Assembly: GCF_028656935.1 (NCBI RefSeq)
Contig: NZ_JAMDGZ010000014.1
Coordinates: 62,001-126,000 of the forward strand
Direction of reading: 5' to 3'
DNA length: 64,000 nucleotides
Source of the DNA: Pseudomonas rubra
GTDB lineage: Bacteria > Pseudomonadota > Gammaproteobacteria > Pseudomonadales > Pseudomonadaceae
Shown here: positions 37,772 through 46,707 of the stretch, piece after piece
How the letters are laid out: every line of letters begins with the position of its first letter
Numbering within the stretch: position 1 is the stretch's first letter
Program-made: the position numbers and the translations under genes
The notes under the pieces: generated by a model
The model's database searches: none
What the model was told of the DNA's origin: nothing
The model's input: only the letters and a program-made list of their open reading frames with translations

Positions 37772-39619
37772 TTATTTCGCCCCTTCGGCCGGTTGCGCGG
37801 CGGGCGCGAGCGGCACTGCCGGCTCGACATCCGGCTTGATCCACCAGGTATTGATGCCGATGTCGTATTTAGGTGAAACCTTGGGGTGGCCGATGTGGTT
37901 CCAGTAGGCCACGCGCCAGGTCTTGATGTGCCAGTTGGGAATCACGTAGTAACCCCACTGCAGCACCCGGTCCAGGGCGCGCGAGTGCTCGATCAGACTT
38001 TGTCGCGAGTCGGCGTTGATCAGCTGTTCGACCAGGGTATCGATGGCCGGGTCTTTCAGGCCGATGAAGTTGCGGCTGCCGGGGTTGTCGGCGGCGGCGC
38101 TCTGCCAGAACTCGCGTTGCTCGTTACCCGGGGAGTTGGACTGTGGATAGCCACCGACAATCATGTCGAAGTCCCGCGAGCGCAGGCGGTTGATGTACTG
38201 CGATACATCGACCCGGCGAATCACCAGGTCAATGCCCAGGTCCGCAAGGTTGCGCTTGAATGGCAGGAGGACGCGCTCGAACTCGGTCTGCGCCAGCAGG
38301 AACTCTATGGACACCGCCTTGCCCTGGGCGTCGACCATCTTGTCATCGACAATCCGCCAGCCGGCCTCCTGCAGCAGCTTGTAGGCCCTGCGCTGCTGTT
38401 CGCGGATCATCCCGCTGCCGTCGGTCACCGGGTTGGCAAACGCTTGGCTGAAGACCTGGTCGGGGATCTTGCCGCGCAGCGGCTCGAGAATCTTCAGCTC
38501 AGCGGCGTCAGGCAGGCCGCGGGCAGCCATATCGGAGTTTTCGAAGTAGCTGCGGGTACGGGTGTAGGCGCCGTTGAACAGCTGCTTGTTGGTCCATTCG
38601 AAGTCCAGCAGCAGGCTCAGTGCTTCACGTACCCGTACATCCTGGAACAGCGGGCGGCGGATGTTGTAGACAAAGCCTTGCATGCCGGTGGGGTTGCCGT
38701 TGGGCAGTTCTTCGAGGATCAGGCGCTTCTGGCGCACCGCCGGTACGTCATAGGCGGTGGCCCAGCTCTTGGCTGCGGTTTCCAGGCGGTAGTCGAACTG
38801 GCCGGCCTTGAGCGCTTCGAGGGTGACGGTGCTGTCGCGGTAGTAGTCGGTGGTCATCTCGTCGAAGTTGTAGAAGCCACGGTTGACCGCCAGGTCCTTG
38901 CCCCAGTAGTCCTTGACCCGCTCGTAACGGATCGAGCGCCCCGGCTTGACCTCGGCGACCTTGTACGGGCCACTGCCCAGCGGGATTTCCAGGTTGCCTT
39001 TGGTGAACTCGCGGTTTTCCCACCAGTGCTTGGGCAATACCGGCAACTGGCCGAGGATCAGTGGCAGCTCGCGGTTGTTGTTGTGCTTGAACTTGAACAG
39101 CACCTGCCGTGGGGTCTCGGCGATCACCTCGGCGACGTCGGCGTAGTAGCCGCGGTACAGCGGCGCGCCGTCCTTGATCAAGGTGTTGAAGGTGAACACC
39201 ACGTCTTCGGCCTGCATCGGCTGGCCGTCATGAAAGCGCGCTTCGGGGCGCAGGTAGAAGCGCACCCAGCTGTTGTCCGGGGCTTTCTCGATTTTTCCGG
39301 CCACCAGGCCGTACTCGGTGAAGGGCTCGTCCAGGCTCTGGGTCATCAGGGTGTCGTAGATCAGGCCGATGTCGTCGGCCGATACGCCTTTGTTGATGAA
39401 CGGGTTGAGGCTGTCAAAACCGCCGAAGCCGGCCTGGCGGAAGGTACCACCTTTGGGCGCATCGGCATTGACGTAGTCGAAATGCTTGAAGTTGGCTGGG
39501 TATTTGGGCGCTTCGTCGTACAGGGTCAGGGCGTGTTGCGGCGCGGCCAGGGCCTGGCCAGCGAGGCACGCCAGCAACAGGGCGAAGGCCTTCAGGTGCG
39601 GGCGGGGCATTGGCATCAT
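37772..39619 (-). CDS. yejA: Peptide ABC transporter substrate-binding protein, YejA-like (copy 2)
   Basis: About 615 residues with a signal peptide ([15 protein letters not shown]). It is a family-5 extracellular binding protein with the YejA hallmarks [56 protein letters not shown] and [31 protein letters not shown]. Its start region ATGATG overlaps the stop of the preceding paralogue. It captures peptides for YejBEF. Confidence 0.92.
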   Translation of the reverse strand: MMPMPRPHLKAFALLLACLAGQALAAPQHALTLYDEAPKYPANFKHFDYVNADAPKGGTFRQAGFGGFDSLNPFINKGVSADDIGLIYDTLMTQSLDEPFTEYGLVAGKIEKAPDNSWVRFYLRPEARFHDGQPMQAEDVVFTFNTLIKDGAPLYRGYYADVAEVIAETPRQVLFKFKHNNNRELPLILGQLPVLPKHWWENREFTKGNLEIPLGSGPYKVAEVKPGRSIRYERVKDYWGKDLAVNRGFYNFDEMTTDYYRDSTVTLEALKAGQFDYRLETAAKSWATAYDVPAVRQKRLILEELPNGNPTGMQGFVYNIRRPLFQDVRVREALSLLLDFEWTNKQLFNGAYTRTRSYFENSDMAARGLPDAAELKILEPLRGKIPDQVFSQAFANPVTDGSGMIREQQRRAYKLLQEAGWRIVDDKMVDAQGKAVSIEFLLAQTEFERVLLPFKRNLADLGIDLVIRRVDVSQYINRLRSRDFDMIVGGYPQSNSPGNEQREFWQSAAADNPGSRNFIGLKDPAIDTLVEQLINADSRQSLIEHSRALDRVLQWGYYVIPNWHIKTWRVAYWNHIGHPKVSPKYDIGINTWWIKPDVEPAVPLAPAAQPAEGAK

Positions 39620-41448
39620 TGGGCGTTCTCCGAAGGCTTGATCCACCAGCTGTTGAGCCCCAGGGTGTAGGGCGGCGTGGCCACAAAGGCAAAGCGATTA
39701 CGGTAGGCCAAGCGGTGGTTGTCGAGATACCAGTTGGGAATCATGTAGTACTGCCACAACAGCACCCGGTCCAGGGCGCGTGCCGCAGCCACCTGGTCTT
39801 CACGGCTCTGGGCGGCCAGCAGGGTGTCAAGCAGGTGGTCGACGATCGGGTCTTTCACGCCAGCATAGTTCTTGCTGCCTTTGGTCGCGGCCTGGCTCGA
39901 GTGAAAATACAGCCATTGTTCAAGGCCCGGGCTCAGGGTCTGGTTCAAGGTCATCAGGATCATGTCGAAATCGAACTGGTCCAGGCGTTGTTTGTACTGG
40001 GCCCGGTCCACGGTGCGCAAGCGCGCATCGATGCCAATGCTGGCGAGATTTTCGACATAAGGTTGCAGGATTCGCTCAAGGTTCGGATTGACCAGCAACA
40101 GCTCAAGCTTCAAGGGGTGCCCGGCACTGTTGAGCAAACGCTGGCCATTGAGCTTCCAGCCGGCCTGGCCAAGCAGGTCTAGGGCCTGGCGCAGAGTTTC
40201 ACGGTTGATGCCGCGGCCCTCGGTGTGGCTAACCTTGTAGGGTTCGCTGAACAGTGCCGCAGGCAACTGCTTGCGGTACGGTGCGAGCAGCAGCCACTCT
40301 TTGCCTAGCGGCAGGCCGCTGGCAGCGAACTCGCTGTTGGGGTAATAGCTATTGGCGCGCTGATAGGCGCTGCTGAACAGCGTGCGGTTGGTCCACTCGA
40401 AGTCGAGCATCAGCCCCAGCGCCTGGCGCACACGGGGGTCGCTGAAGGCCGCGCGGCGGCTGTTCATGAACAGGCCCTGGGTCTGGGTCGGGATCTTGTG
40501 CGGGATCTGCGCCTTGATCACTTCGCCGCGGCGTACCGCCGGGAAGTTGTAGCCATTGGCCCAATTCTTCGCCTGGTGCTCGATGTAGATGTCGAATTCG
40601 CCGGCCTTGAAGGCTTCGAAGGCCACTGCGCTGTCACGGTAGAACTCATACTCGACACGATCGACGTTGTACTTGCCACGGTTGACCGCCAGGTCCTTGC
40701 CCCAGTAGTTGTTCACCCGTTCGAACACCAGCCGCCGGCCCGGCTGCACTTGGGTAATGCGGTACGGTCCGCTGCCCAGCGGCGGCTCGAAGGTGGTGGC
40801 CTTGAAGTCGCGGCCTTTCCAGTAGTGCGCCGGCAGTACCGGCATCTCCCCCAGGCGCAGGATCAACAACGGATTGCCGGCGCGCTTGAAGACAAAGCGG
40901 ATGCGTCGCGGGTTGAGGATGTCGACCCGTTTTACTTCCTGCAGGTTGGTCCGGTAGATCGGGTGGCCTTCCTTGAGCAGTGTTCGATAAGAGAACGCCA
41001 CGTCGCTGGCGGTAATCGGCTTGCCATCGTGAAAGCGCGCCTCGGGACGTAGGTTGAACACCACCCAGCTACGGTCGTCGCTGTACTCGACGGAGCCTGC
41101 GATCAGGCCATAGCTGGAGGTGGGCTCGTCACCGGAAGGATCGTACTGGCCGGTGCCGACCATCAGGGTTTCATTGAGCTCGCTCACCCCGTACTGCAAG
41201 AAGTTCGGGGTGGTGACCGGGCTTGAGCCCTTGAAGGTGTACGGATTGAGGGTGTCGAAGGTGCCAAATGCCATGGCGCGCAAGGTGCCGCCTTTGGGCG
41301 CTTGCGGATTGACCCAGTCGAAGTGGGTGAATTTGGCTGGATACTTGAGCGTGCCGAACTGGGCGTAACCGTGGCTTTCGCTGATCGTTGCGCCTGCGGG
41401 AAAGCTCAAGGCCAGGCTGAGTGACAGCAACAGGAGGGGACGTGTCAA
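39616..41448 (-). CDS. Peptide ABC transporter substrate-binding protein, YejA-like (copy 1)
   Basis: 610 residues, clearly homologous to the next gene along its whole length ([92 protein letters not shown]). The signal peptide is LLLLSLSLALSFPAGA. The only plausible start is a TTG at 41446-41448, with GGATC as a weak ribosome site; this may limit its expression. It is first of the five-gene unit and would present its own peptide set to the shared YejBEF channel. Confidence 0.9.
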   Translation of the reverse strand: MTRPLLLLSLSLALSFPAGATISESHGYAQFGTLKYPAKFTHFDWVNPQAPKGGTLRAMAFGTFDTLNPYTFKGSSPVTTPNFLQYGVSELNETLMVGTGQYDPSGDEPTSSYGLIAGSVEYSDDRSWVVFNLRPEARFHDGKPITASDVAFSYRTLLKEGHPIYRTNLQEVKRVDILNPRRIRFVFKRAGNPLLILRLGEMPVLPAHYWKGRDFKATTFEPPLGSGPYRITQVQPGRRLVFERVNNYWGKDLAVNRGKYNVDRVEYEFYRDSAVAFEAFKAGEFDIYIEHQAKNWANGYNFPAVRRGEVIKAQIPHKIPTQTQGLFMNSRRAAFSDPRVRQALGLMLDFEWTNRTLFSSAYQRANSYYPNSEFAASGLPLGKEWLLLAPYRKQLPAALFSEPYKVSHTEGRGINRETLRQALDLLGQAGWKLNGQRLLNSAGHPLKLELLLVNPNLERILQPYVENLASIGIDARLRTVDRAQYKQRLDQFDFDMILMTLNQTLSPGLEQWLYFHSSQAATKGSKNYAGVKDPIVDHLLDTLLAAQSREDQVAAARALDRVLLWQYYMIPNWYLDNHRLAYRNRFAFVATPPYTLGLNSWWIKPSENAQ

Positions 41449-41570
41449 GTCGAGATCCGATCCAGGCGGCTTGGGCTTTATTCCGGCTACAGTAACAGCT
41501 TGTATCGACTGGAAAAAGAGTGCCGCGTGGGCAGGGCGGGCGGCTCCGGTCAGCGACCGGAGCGCGGACC

Positions 41571-42992
41571 TCAGTGGTTGAGGTAGACGGTCAGGGTCTG
41601 GCCTGGCTTGAGGGCGTGGCCGCTACGCGGGTTCCAGCGTTTGAGGTGCTGCATCTCGACATTGAAGCGCTTGGCCACCAGGTAATACGAGTCGCCTTTG
41701 CGGACCTTGTACTGGGTGGGTTTCTTCTGGTTCTTGGCGCCAACCGGTTGGGCACTTTGCATCACCAGGGTCTGGCCGACCTTGAGGCCGTGGCCGGAGA
41801 GTTTGTTCCAGCGTTGCAGGTCCTTGACGCTGACCTTGTTGGCCTTGGCGATGCTGGCCAGGTTATCACCACGCTTGACCCGATAACGGCTGTTGCGGGT
41901 CGTGGTGGAGCGCGGCGCGGCTTCGGCCAGGGCGGCCTCGAACACGGCTTTCTTCGGCTGCAGGCTCAGCAACTCTTCGGGCTTCATGTTCGACAGCGAG
42001 GCCGTCAGCAATTGCGCCTTGGCCGTTGGCACCAGCAATTGCTGCGGGCCATCGACAGTCATGCGCTTCTTGAATGCCGGGTTGAGCTGGAACAGTTCGT
42101 CTTCGTCGATTTCGGCCAGGGCGGCGACCCGCGAGAGGTCCAGGCGGTCCTTGATCGCCACGGCTTCGAAGTAGGGTTCGTTGGCAATCGGGTTGAGGTT
42201 CACACCATAAGCCTGCGGGGTCATTACAACCTGTGACAGGGCCAGCAACTTGGGCACGTAGTCGCGGGTTTCCCGGGGCAGCGGCAGGTTCCAGTAGTCG
42301 GTGGGCAGGCCGAGTTTCTCGTTGCGCTCGATGGCGCGGCTGACCGTGCCTTCACCGGCGTTGTAGGCCGCCAGGGCCAGCAACCAGTCGCCGTTGAACA
42401 TGTCGTGCAGGCGGGTCAGGTAGTCCAGCGCGGCGTTGGTCGAGGCGGTGATGTCGCGACGGCCATCGTAGAAACGGGTCTGGCGCAGGTTGAAGTAGCG
42501 GCCGGTGGACGGGATGAACTGCCACAGGCCAACTGCATGGGCCCGCGAGTAGGCCATTGGATTGTAGGAGCTTTCAATTGCTGGCAGCAGGGCCAGCTCC
42601 AGCGGCATGTTGCGCTCTTCGAGACGCTCGACGATGTAGTGGATGTACAGGCTGCCACGGTCGCCGGCGGTTTCCAGAAACGAGGGGTTGCTGGCGAACC
42701 ACAGGCGCTGCTGTTCGATACGCGGGTTGACCGCAACACCGTCCTGCAGCACGAAGCCCTGGCGCATGCGTTCCCAAACGTCCTGAGGTGCTTGTTCCAC
42801 CGGCTTGACCGGGACGATCAGTGGTTTCTGCTTGGCCCGTGCCTGGTAGTTGTGCGCGCGAACGCTGTCGGTTTCGTCGACTTGACGGGTGCTCTGGCAG
42901 CCCACCAGTGTGGCGGCCAGGGCCAGCGCACTGGCTTGGGCCAGGCGCGTCAGGGCGACGGACTTGAAGGTTCTGCGACTGTTGGACGACAT
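41571..42992 (-). CDS. mltD: Membrane-bound lytic murein transglycosylase D with LysM domains
   Basis: 473 residues. The lipoprotein signal has lipobox ATLVGCQ with the lipidated Cys32. The goose-lysozyme-like SLT domain has the catalytic Glu in ALLPAIESSYNPMAYSRAHAVGLWQFIPSTGRYF and the later LALAAYNAGEGTVSRAI. Two C-terminal LysM repeats follow, SRYRVKRGDNLASIAKANKVSVKDL and TQYKVRKGDSYYLVAKRFNVEMQHL, which bind peptidoglycan. I chose the ATG at 42992; the alternative is a TTG at 43016. It cleaves glycan strands during wall turnover. It lies next to gloB on the same strand, 99 bp apart. Confidence 0.95.
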   Translation of the reverse strand: MSSNSRRTFKSVALTRLAQASALALAATLVGCQSTRQVDETDSVRAHNYQARAKQKPLIVPVKPVEQAPQDVWERMRQGFVLQDGVAVNPRIEQQRLWFASNPSFLETAGDRGSLYIHYIVERLEERNMPLELALLPAIESSYNPMAYSRAHAVGLWQFIPSTGRYFNLRQTRFYDGRRDITASTNAALDYLTRLHDMFNGDWLLALAAYNAGEGTVSRAIERNEKLGLPTDYWNLPLPRETRDYVPKLLALSQVVMTPQAYGVNLNPIANEPYFEAVAIKDRLDLSRVAALAEIDEDELFQLNPAFKKRMTVDGPQQLLVPTAKAQLLTASLSNMKPEELLSLQPKKAVFEAALAEAAPRSTTTRNSRYRVKRGDNLASIAKANKVSVKDLQRWNKLSGHGLKVGQTLVMQSAQPVGAKNQKKPTQYKVRKGDSYYLVAKRFNVEMQHLKRWNPRSGHALKPGQTLTVYLNH

Positions 42993-43091
42993 TGGCTGGG
43001 ACAAAGTTCCGGGCAAAAATGTCGGGCGATTCTAGAAAGCGGTCCTTCAACGGTCAACCTTTCAGAACTTTTTGTCACCAACCGAGGCTGT

Positions 43092-43871
43092 TTAGAACGT
43101 ATCTTTCCAAGCCCGCAAGCCAGCAAAAACAGCACTTGGCGTGGGGTTTTTCAGGCCATTCCGTTCGTCTATTTTTTCTTTAACGGATGTTTCTGCGGTC
43201 CGCAGGAAAGGGTTGGTGAGTTTTTCCAGGGCCATGGTTGATGGCAACGTGATGCGATCTGCGGCCCTTAGTTGAGTAACGTCGTCGAAGCGTTGGCTAA
43301 TATGCTGGTTTTCAGGCTCGACGGCCTTGGCGAAACGCAGGTTGCTTAATGTGTACTCGTGGGTGCAATACACCCGTGTATCGGCGGGCAAGGCGGCCAA
43401 GCGCTGCAGGGAACGGTGCATTTGCTCCGGCGTGCCTTCGAACAAGCGCCCGCAACCGGCGGCGAACAGGGTGTCGCCACAGAACAGCACGGGGGTGGAG
43501 ATTTGCGGGCAATAATAGGCAATGTGCCCCAGGGTGTGTCCGGGTACGGCGATAACCTGGAAATCCAGGCCCAGAACGCGCACGCTGGCATTGTCGTCCA
43601 GCCCCCGGTCGCGGCCCGGAATGCGCTCGTGGGCGGGGCCCCAGACGGTTGCGCCAGTCCCCGCCTTGAGCTGCTCGACGCCGCCGACATGGTCATGATG
43701 ATGATGGGTGATGAGAATATCGCTCAGCTTCCAGCCAGGGTGACGTTCCAGCCAGGCCAGCACCGGTGCCGCGTCACCCGGGTCGACCACTGCGCAGCGC
43801 TGCTTGGCAGAATCTTGTAACAACCAGATGTAGTTATCGGTGAAAGCGGGCAGGGCATCGATCTGTATCAT
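43092..43871 (-). CDS. gloB: Hydroxyacylglutathione hydrolase (glyoxalase II)
   Basis: 259 residues. The metal-binding motif is [10 protein letters not shown] (residues 55-64) and further metal ligands are in [12 protein letters not shown] and [18 protein letters not shown]. The [19 protein letters not shown] segment near the C-terminal domain binds glutathione thioester. It hydrolyses S-lactoylglutathione to lactate and glutathione in methylglyoxal detoxification. The start [16 protein letters not shown] is the family norm. A divergent methyltransferase gene starts 79 bp away. Confidence 0.97.
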   Translation of the reverse strand: MIQIDALPAFTDNYIWLLQDSAKQRCAVVDPGDAAPVLAWLERHPGWKLSDILITHHHHDHVGGVEQLKAGTGATVWGPAHERIPGRDRGLDDNASVRVLGLDFQVIAVPGHTLGHIAYYCPQISTPVLFCGDTLFAAGCGRLFEGTPEQMHRSLQRLAALPADTRVYCTHEYTLSNLRFAKAVEPENQHISQRFDDVTQLRAADRITLPSTMALEKLTNPFLRTAETSVKEKIDERNGLKNPTPSAVFAGLRAWKDTF

Positions 43872-43950
43872 GGTGCGATTCGCCAAACGGTGGACTTGGG
43901 TGCATCTTAGTAGTTATGCGCGCTGTCGAGAACCTTCAAGGGAGACTGCA

Positions 43951-44709
43951 ATGACCGATCAAGCCTTCGCCCAGGCCGATCCGCAGTGGCTGGAGCTGAT
44001 CAGCCTGGCCCGCGACTGGTTCGCCGGCCCACTCGGGCAATTGATGCTCAGCGAGGAACAACGCCTGCTTGAAGAGGAGCTGGGGCGTTACTTCGGTGGT
44101 TACCTGGTGCATTACGGACCCTGCGCTGAGGCGCCGCCCAAGGCCCCGCGGGTGCAGCGCAACGTGCGCCTGGGGGCGCCGCTGCCGGGCGTCGAGATCG
44201 TCTGCGAGGAGCAGGCCTGGCCGCTCAGTGAGCATGCCGCCGATGTCGTGGTGTTGCAGCACGGCCTGGACTTCAGCCTGTCGCCCCATGGCCTGCTGCG
44301 CGAAGCGGCCAGTAGCGTGCGCCCCGGCGGCCATCTGCTGATTGTCGGCATCAATCCCTGGAGCAGTTGGGGGGTGCGCCGGGTGTTCGCCCATGATGCC
44401 CTGCGCAAAGCGCGCTGCATTTCCCCTTCACGGGTCGGCGACTGGCTCAACCTGCTGGGCTTCGCGCTGGAGAAACGCCGCTTTGGGTGCTATCGTCCGC
44501 CGCTCGCATCCCCCGCCTGGCAACAGCGCCTGGCCGGTTGGGAGCGGATTGCCGGAGGCTGGCAGAGTGCAGGCGGCGGTGTCTACCTGCTGGTGGCCCG
44601 CAAGATGGTGGTCGGTTTGCGGCCACTGCGTCTGGAGCGTCGTGAACCGATGGGCAAACTGCTGCCGCTGCCGATGGCCAAGGTCAACCGGCGCCATTCC
44701 GAACCCTGA
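43951..44709 (+). CDS. Class I SAM-dependent methyltransferase-like protein
   Basis: 252 residues, cytoplasmic. The core resembles methyltransferase domain 11, with LPLSEHAADVVVLQHGLDFSLSPHGLLREAASSVRPGGHLLIVGINPW. The usual glycine-rich SAM loop (ExGxGxG) is not evident upstream of it. A conserved tail KLLPLPMAKVNRR ends the protein. The AAGGGAGA ribosome site is strong. In pseudomonads this gene lies between gloB and rnhA. Its substrate is unknown, and the weak SAM motif leaves open that it is a non-catalytic homologue. Confidence 0.85.
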   Translation: MTDQAFAQADPQWLELISLARDWFAGPLGQLMLSEEQRLLEEELGRYFGGYLVHYGPCAEAPPKAPRVQRNVRLGAPLPGVEIVCEEQAWPLSEHAADVVVLQHGLDFSLSPHGLLREAASSVRPGGHLLIVGINPWSSWGVRRVFAHDALRKARCISPSRVGDWLNLLGFALEKRRFGCYRPPLASPAWQQRLAGWERIAGGWQSAGGGVYLLVARKMVVGLRPLRLERREPMGKLLPLPMAKVNRRHSEP

Positions 44710-44759
44710 GTTCCGGGCCCCGCAGGCGCGGGGCCAAATCATTGATGAAAAGGCTGTAA

Positions 44760-45206
44760 ATGAGCGATAGCGTCGAGATATTTACCGATGGCGCCTGCAA
44801 GGGCAACCCGGGTCCGGGCGGCTGGGGCGTGCTGATGGTGTGCAAGGGCGTCGAAAAGGAACTGTGGGGCGGCGAGCGCGAGACCACCAACAACCGCATG
44901 GAGCTGATGGCGGCGATCAAGGGCCTGGAAGCACTCAAACGCGAGTGCGAAGTGCTGCTGGTCACCGACTCCCAGTACGTAATGAAAGGCATCACCGAGT
45001 GGATGGTCAACTGGAAGAAGCGCGGCTGGAAAACCGCCGCCAAGGAGCCGGTGAAGAATGCCGACCTCTGGCAGCTACTCGATGAGCAAGTGGGCCGCCA
45101 CAAGGTGAGCTGGAAGTGGGTGCGCGGGCACATTGGCCACCCTGGCAACGAGCGCGCCGACCAGTTGGCCAATCGCGGTGTCGACGAGGTGCGTGGCGTT
45201 CGCTGA
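44760..45206 (+). CDS. rnhA: Ribonuclease HI
   Basis: 148 residues. The four acidic active-site residues are in place: D10 in [18 protein letters not shown]48 in [11 protein letters not shown]70 in LLVTDSQYV and a C-terminal Asp in [12 protein letters not shown]. It cuts the RNA strand of RNA-DNA hybrids. It starts 50 bp after the methyltransferase stop. In most pseudomonads dnaQ follows closely; here three glycosylation genes intervene. Confidence 0.98.
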   Translation: MSDSVEIFTDGACKGNPGPGGWGVLMVCKGVEKELWGGERETTNNRMELMAAIKGLEALKRECEVLLVTDSQYVMKGITEWMVNWKKRGWKTAAKEPVKNADLWQLLDEQVGRHKVSWKWVRGHIGHPGNERADQLANRGVDEVRGVR

Positions 45207-45350
45207 GCGGGTACTGGCAGCTGCTGCAAGGGCGGCTGTGCTGAGTATGCGTGTGTTCCAAGCAACAAAGATATGCGGTATGACAAGGCGATTGTGAGCG
45301 GATTTTGCAGTTGACGTTCCTTTCACTTTCGCCTGTCTAGCCTGCCGTGC

Positions 45351-45770
45351 ATGAACAAGTTCCCCCTCAAAGACAGATTGTTGCGCTACCTGGGCGTCGG
45401 TGCGCTGGCGACATTTGTCCATCATCTGCTGTTTGCCGGCCTGCTGCTGGTCTGGGCTCCCTGGACGGCCAGCGTCGCAGGGGCTGCGACCGGCGCGCTG
45501 GTCAGCTTCTGGGGCAATCGCCGCGCCTGCTTCCCGGCATCGGCCGGGCGCAAATTGCAGCCCTTGCGTTTCATCCTCGTCAGCCTCCTGCATAACCTCG
45601 GTAATGCCGCTGTGATGTGGCTGCTGCTCGAGTGCCTGTCATGGGGGCCCTTGTTGGCGCAGGCGCTCACCACCCTGTGCTTGACCCTGCTCGGATTCCT
45701 CGCCCACCGCTACTGGACTTATGCCGATGTCGATATCTTCACCTGTTACCGGACCACGCGAAGTCGCTGA
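45351..45770 (+). CDS. GtrA-family membrane protein (flippase-like)
   Basis: 139 residues with four hydrophobic segments (LLRYLGVGALATFVHHLLFAGLL, SVAGAATGALVSFWGNRRACF, FILVSLLHNLGNAAVMWLLL and LTTLCLTLLGFLAHRYWTY), the GtrA/DPMS-type layout. The RF.....K-x-x-LRF motif before span 3 is typical. GtrA proteins move polyprenyl-linked sugars across the membrane. TTGACG at 45311-45316 may be a -35 element. The 3' end overlaps the glycosyltransferase gene by about 50 bp, so the two are coupled. Confidence 0.85.
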   Translation: MNKFPLKDRLLRYLGVGALATFVHHLLFAGLLLVWAPWTASVAGAATGALVSFWGNRRACFPASAGRKLQPLRFILVSLLHNLGNAAVMWLLLECLSWGPLLAQALTTLCLTLLGFLAHRYWTYADVDIFTCYRTTRSR

Positions 45771-46707
45771 CCCGCAGCTCAGCATCATTGTTCCCTGCTA
45801 TCAGGAGGAACAGTCCCTGCCAGCCTTTCATGTGCGGATTCGCGCGTTGATGGCACGTTTGCCGGTGAGCAGCGAAGTGCTGTACGTCGATGATGGCAGC
45901 CGCGATGGCAGTGTTGCGTTTCTGGAGCGCATGCAACTGGAACCCGGCGTTCGTTGCCTGTTTCTGAGCCGTAACTTCGGCAAGGAGGCCGCCTTGTGCG
46001 CCGGTATCGATCATGCCCGGGGCCAGGCTCTGGTGTTCATCGATGCCGACTTGCAAGACCCGCCAGAGCTGATCGAGCACATGGTCGCGCATTGGCGTGA
46101 AGGTTTCGAAGTGGTGAACATGCAGCGGCGCCATCGCACAGGTGATTCTTGGTTCAAGCGCACCACCGCCAGGGTGTACTACCGAATGATGGGGGTGCTG
46201 GTCGAACGTATGCGAATCCCCTCCGACGTCAGTGATTTCCGGCTGATCGGCCCGGCGCCGCTGGCTGCCCTGAGGGCGATGGATGAGCGCTCGCGGATGC
46301 TCAAGGGGCTGGTAGGGTGGGTTGGCTTCAAAACCATCGAACTGCCCTACGAGCGCACCGCGCGCAAGGCGGGCAGCAGCAAGTTCAACTTTCTCGGCTT
46401 GCTGGACCTGGCGATCAGCGGTGTGCTGGGTTTTTCGCGCAAGCCACTGCGCTGGTTCAGCCTGGCCAGCCTGCTGATCTGGGTGGCCAGTGTGGCGTAC
46501 CTCCTTGCCGCACTGGTGGGCGGAGCACTGGATGTTCACCACCTGTTGATCGGGCTGGGTGCATTCCTGTGCGTCGGCGTGGCGATGGTCGGCGAGTACC
46601 TGGGGGCGACACTATCCGAGGTCAAGCGACGTCCCCATTACTTGCTCAAGGGGCAGAGTGTTCAGCGCGGCCCGCGACCTCGTCAGGCCCATGGGCGGTG
46701 GTCATGA
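45727..46707 (+). CDS. Family 2 glycosyltransferase, GtrB/polyprenyl-phosphate glycosyltransferase type
   Basis: 326 residues (ATG at 45727; one at 45721 is also in frame). The GT-A domain has LSIIVPCYQEEQSLPAF, the YVDDGSRDGS motif and FIDADLQDPPEL (DxD-like). Two C-terminal membrane spans follow (LASLLIWVASVAYLLAALVG and GLGAFLCVGVAMVGEYLG). This build is that of GtrB/DPM1-like enzymes that load a nucleotide-sugar onto undecaprenyl phosphate. It overlaps both neighbours in the cassette. The sugar is unknown. Confidence 0.9.
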   Translation: MSISSPVTGPREVADPQLSIIVPCYQEEQSLPAFHVRIRALMARLPVSSEVLYVDDGSRDGSVAFLERMQLEPGVRCLFLSRNFGKEAALCAGIDHARGQALVFIDADLQDPPELIEHMVAHWREGFEVVNMQRRHRTGDSWFKRTTARVYYRMMGVLVERMRIPSDVSDFRLIGPAPLAALRAMDERSRMLKGLVGWVGFKTIELPYERTARKAGSSKFNFLGLLDLAISGVLGFSRKPLRWFSLASLLIWVASVAYLLAALVGGALDVHHLLIGLGAFLCVGVAMVGEYLGATLSEVKRRPHYLLKGQSVQRGPRPRQAHGRWS

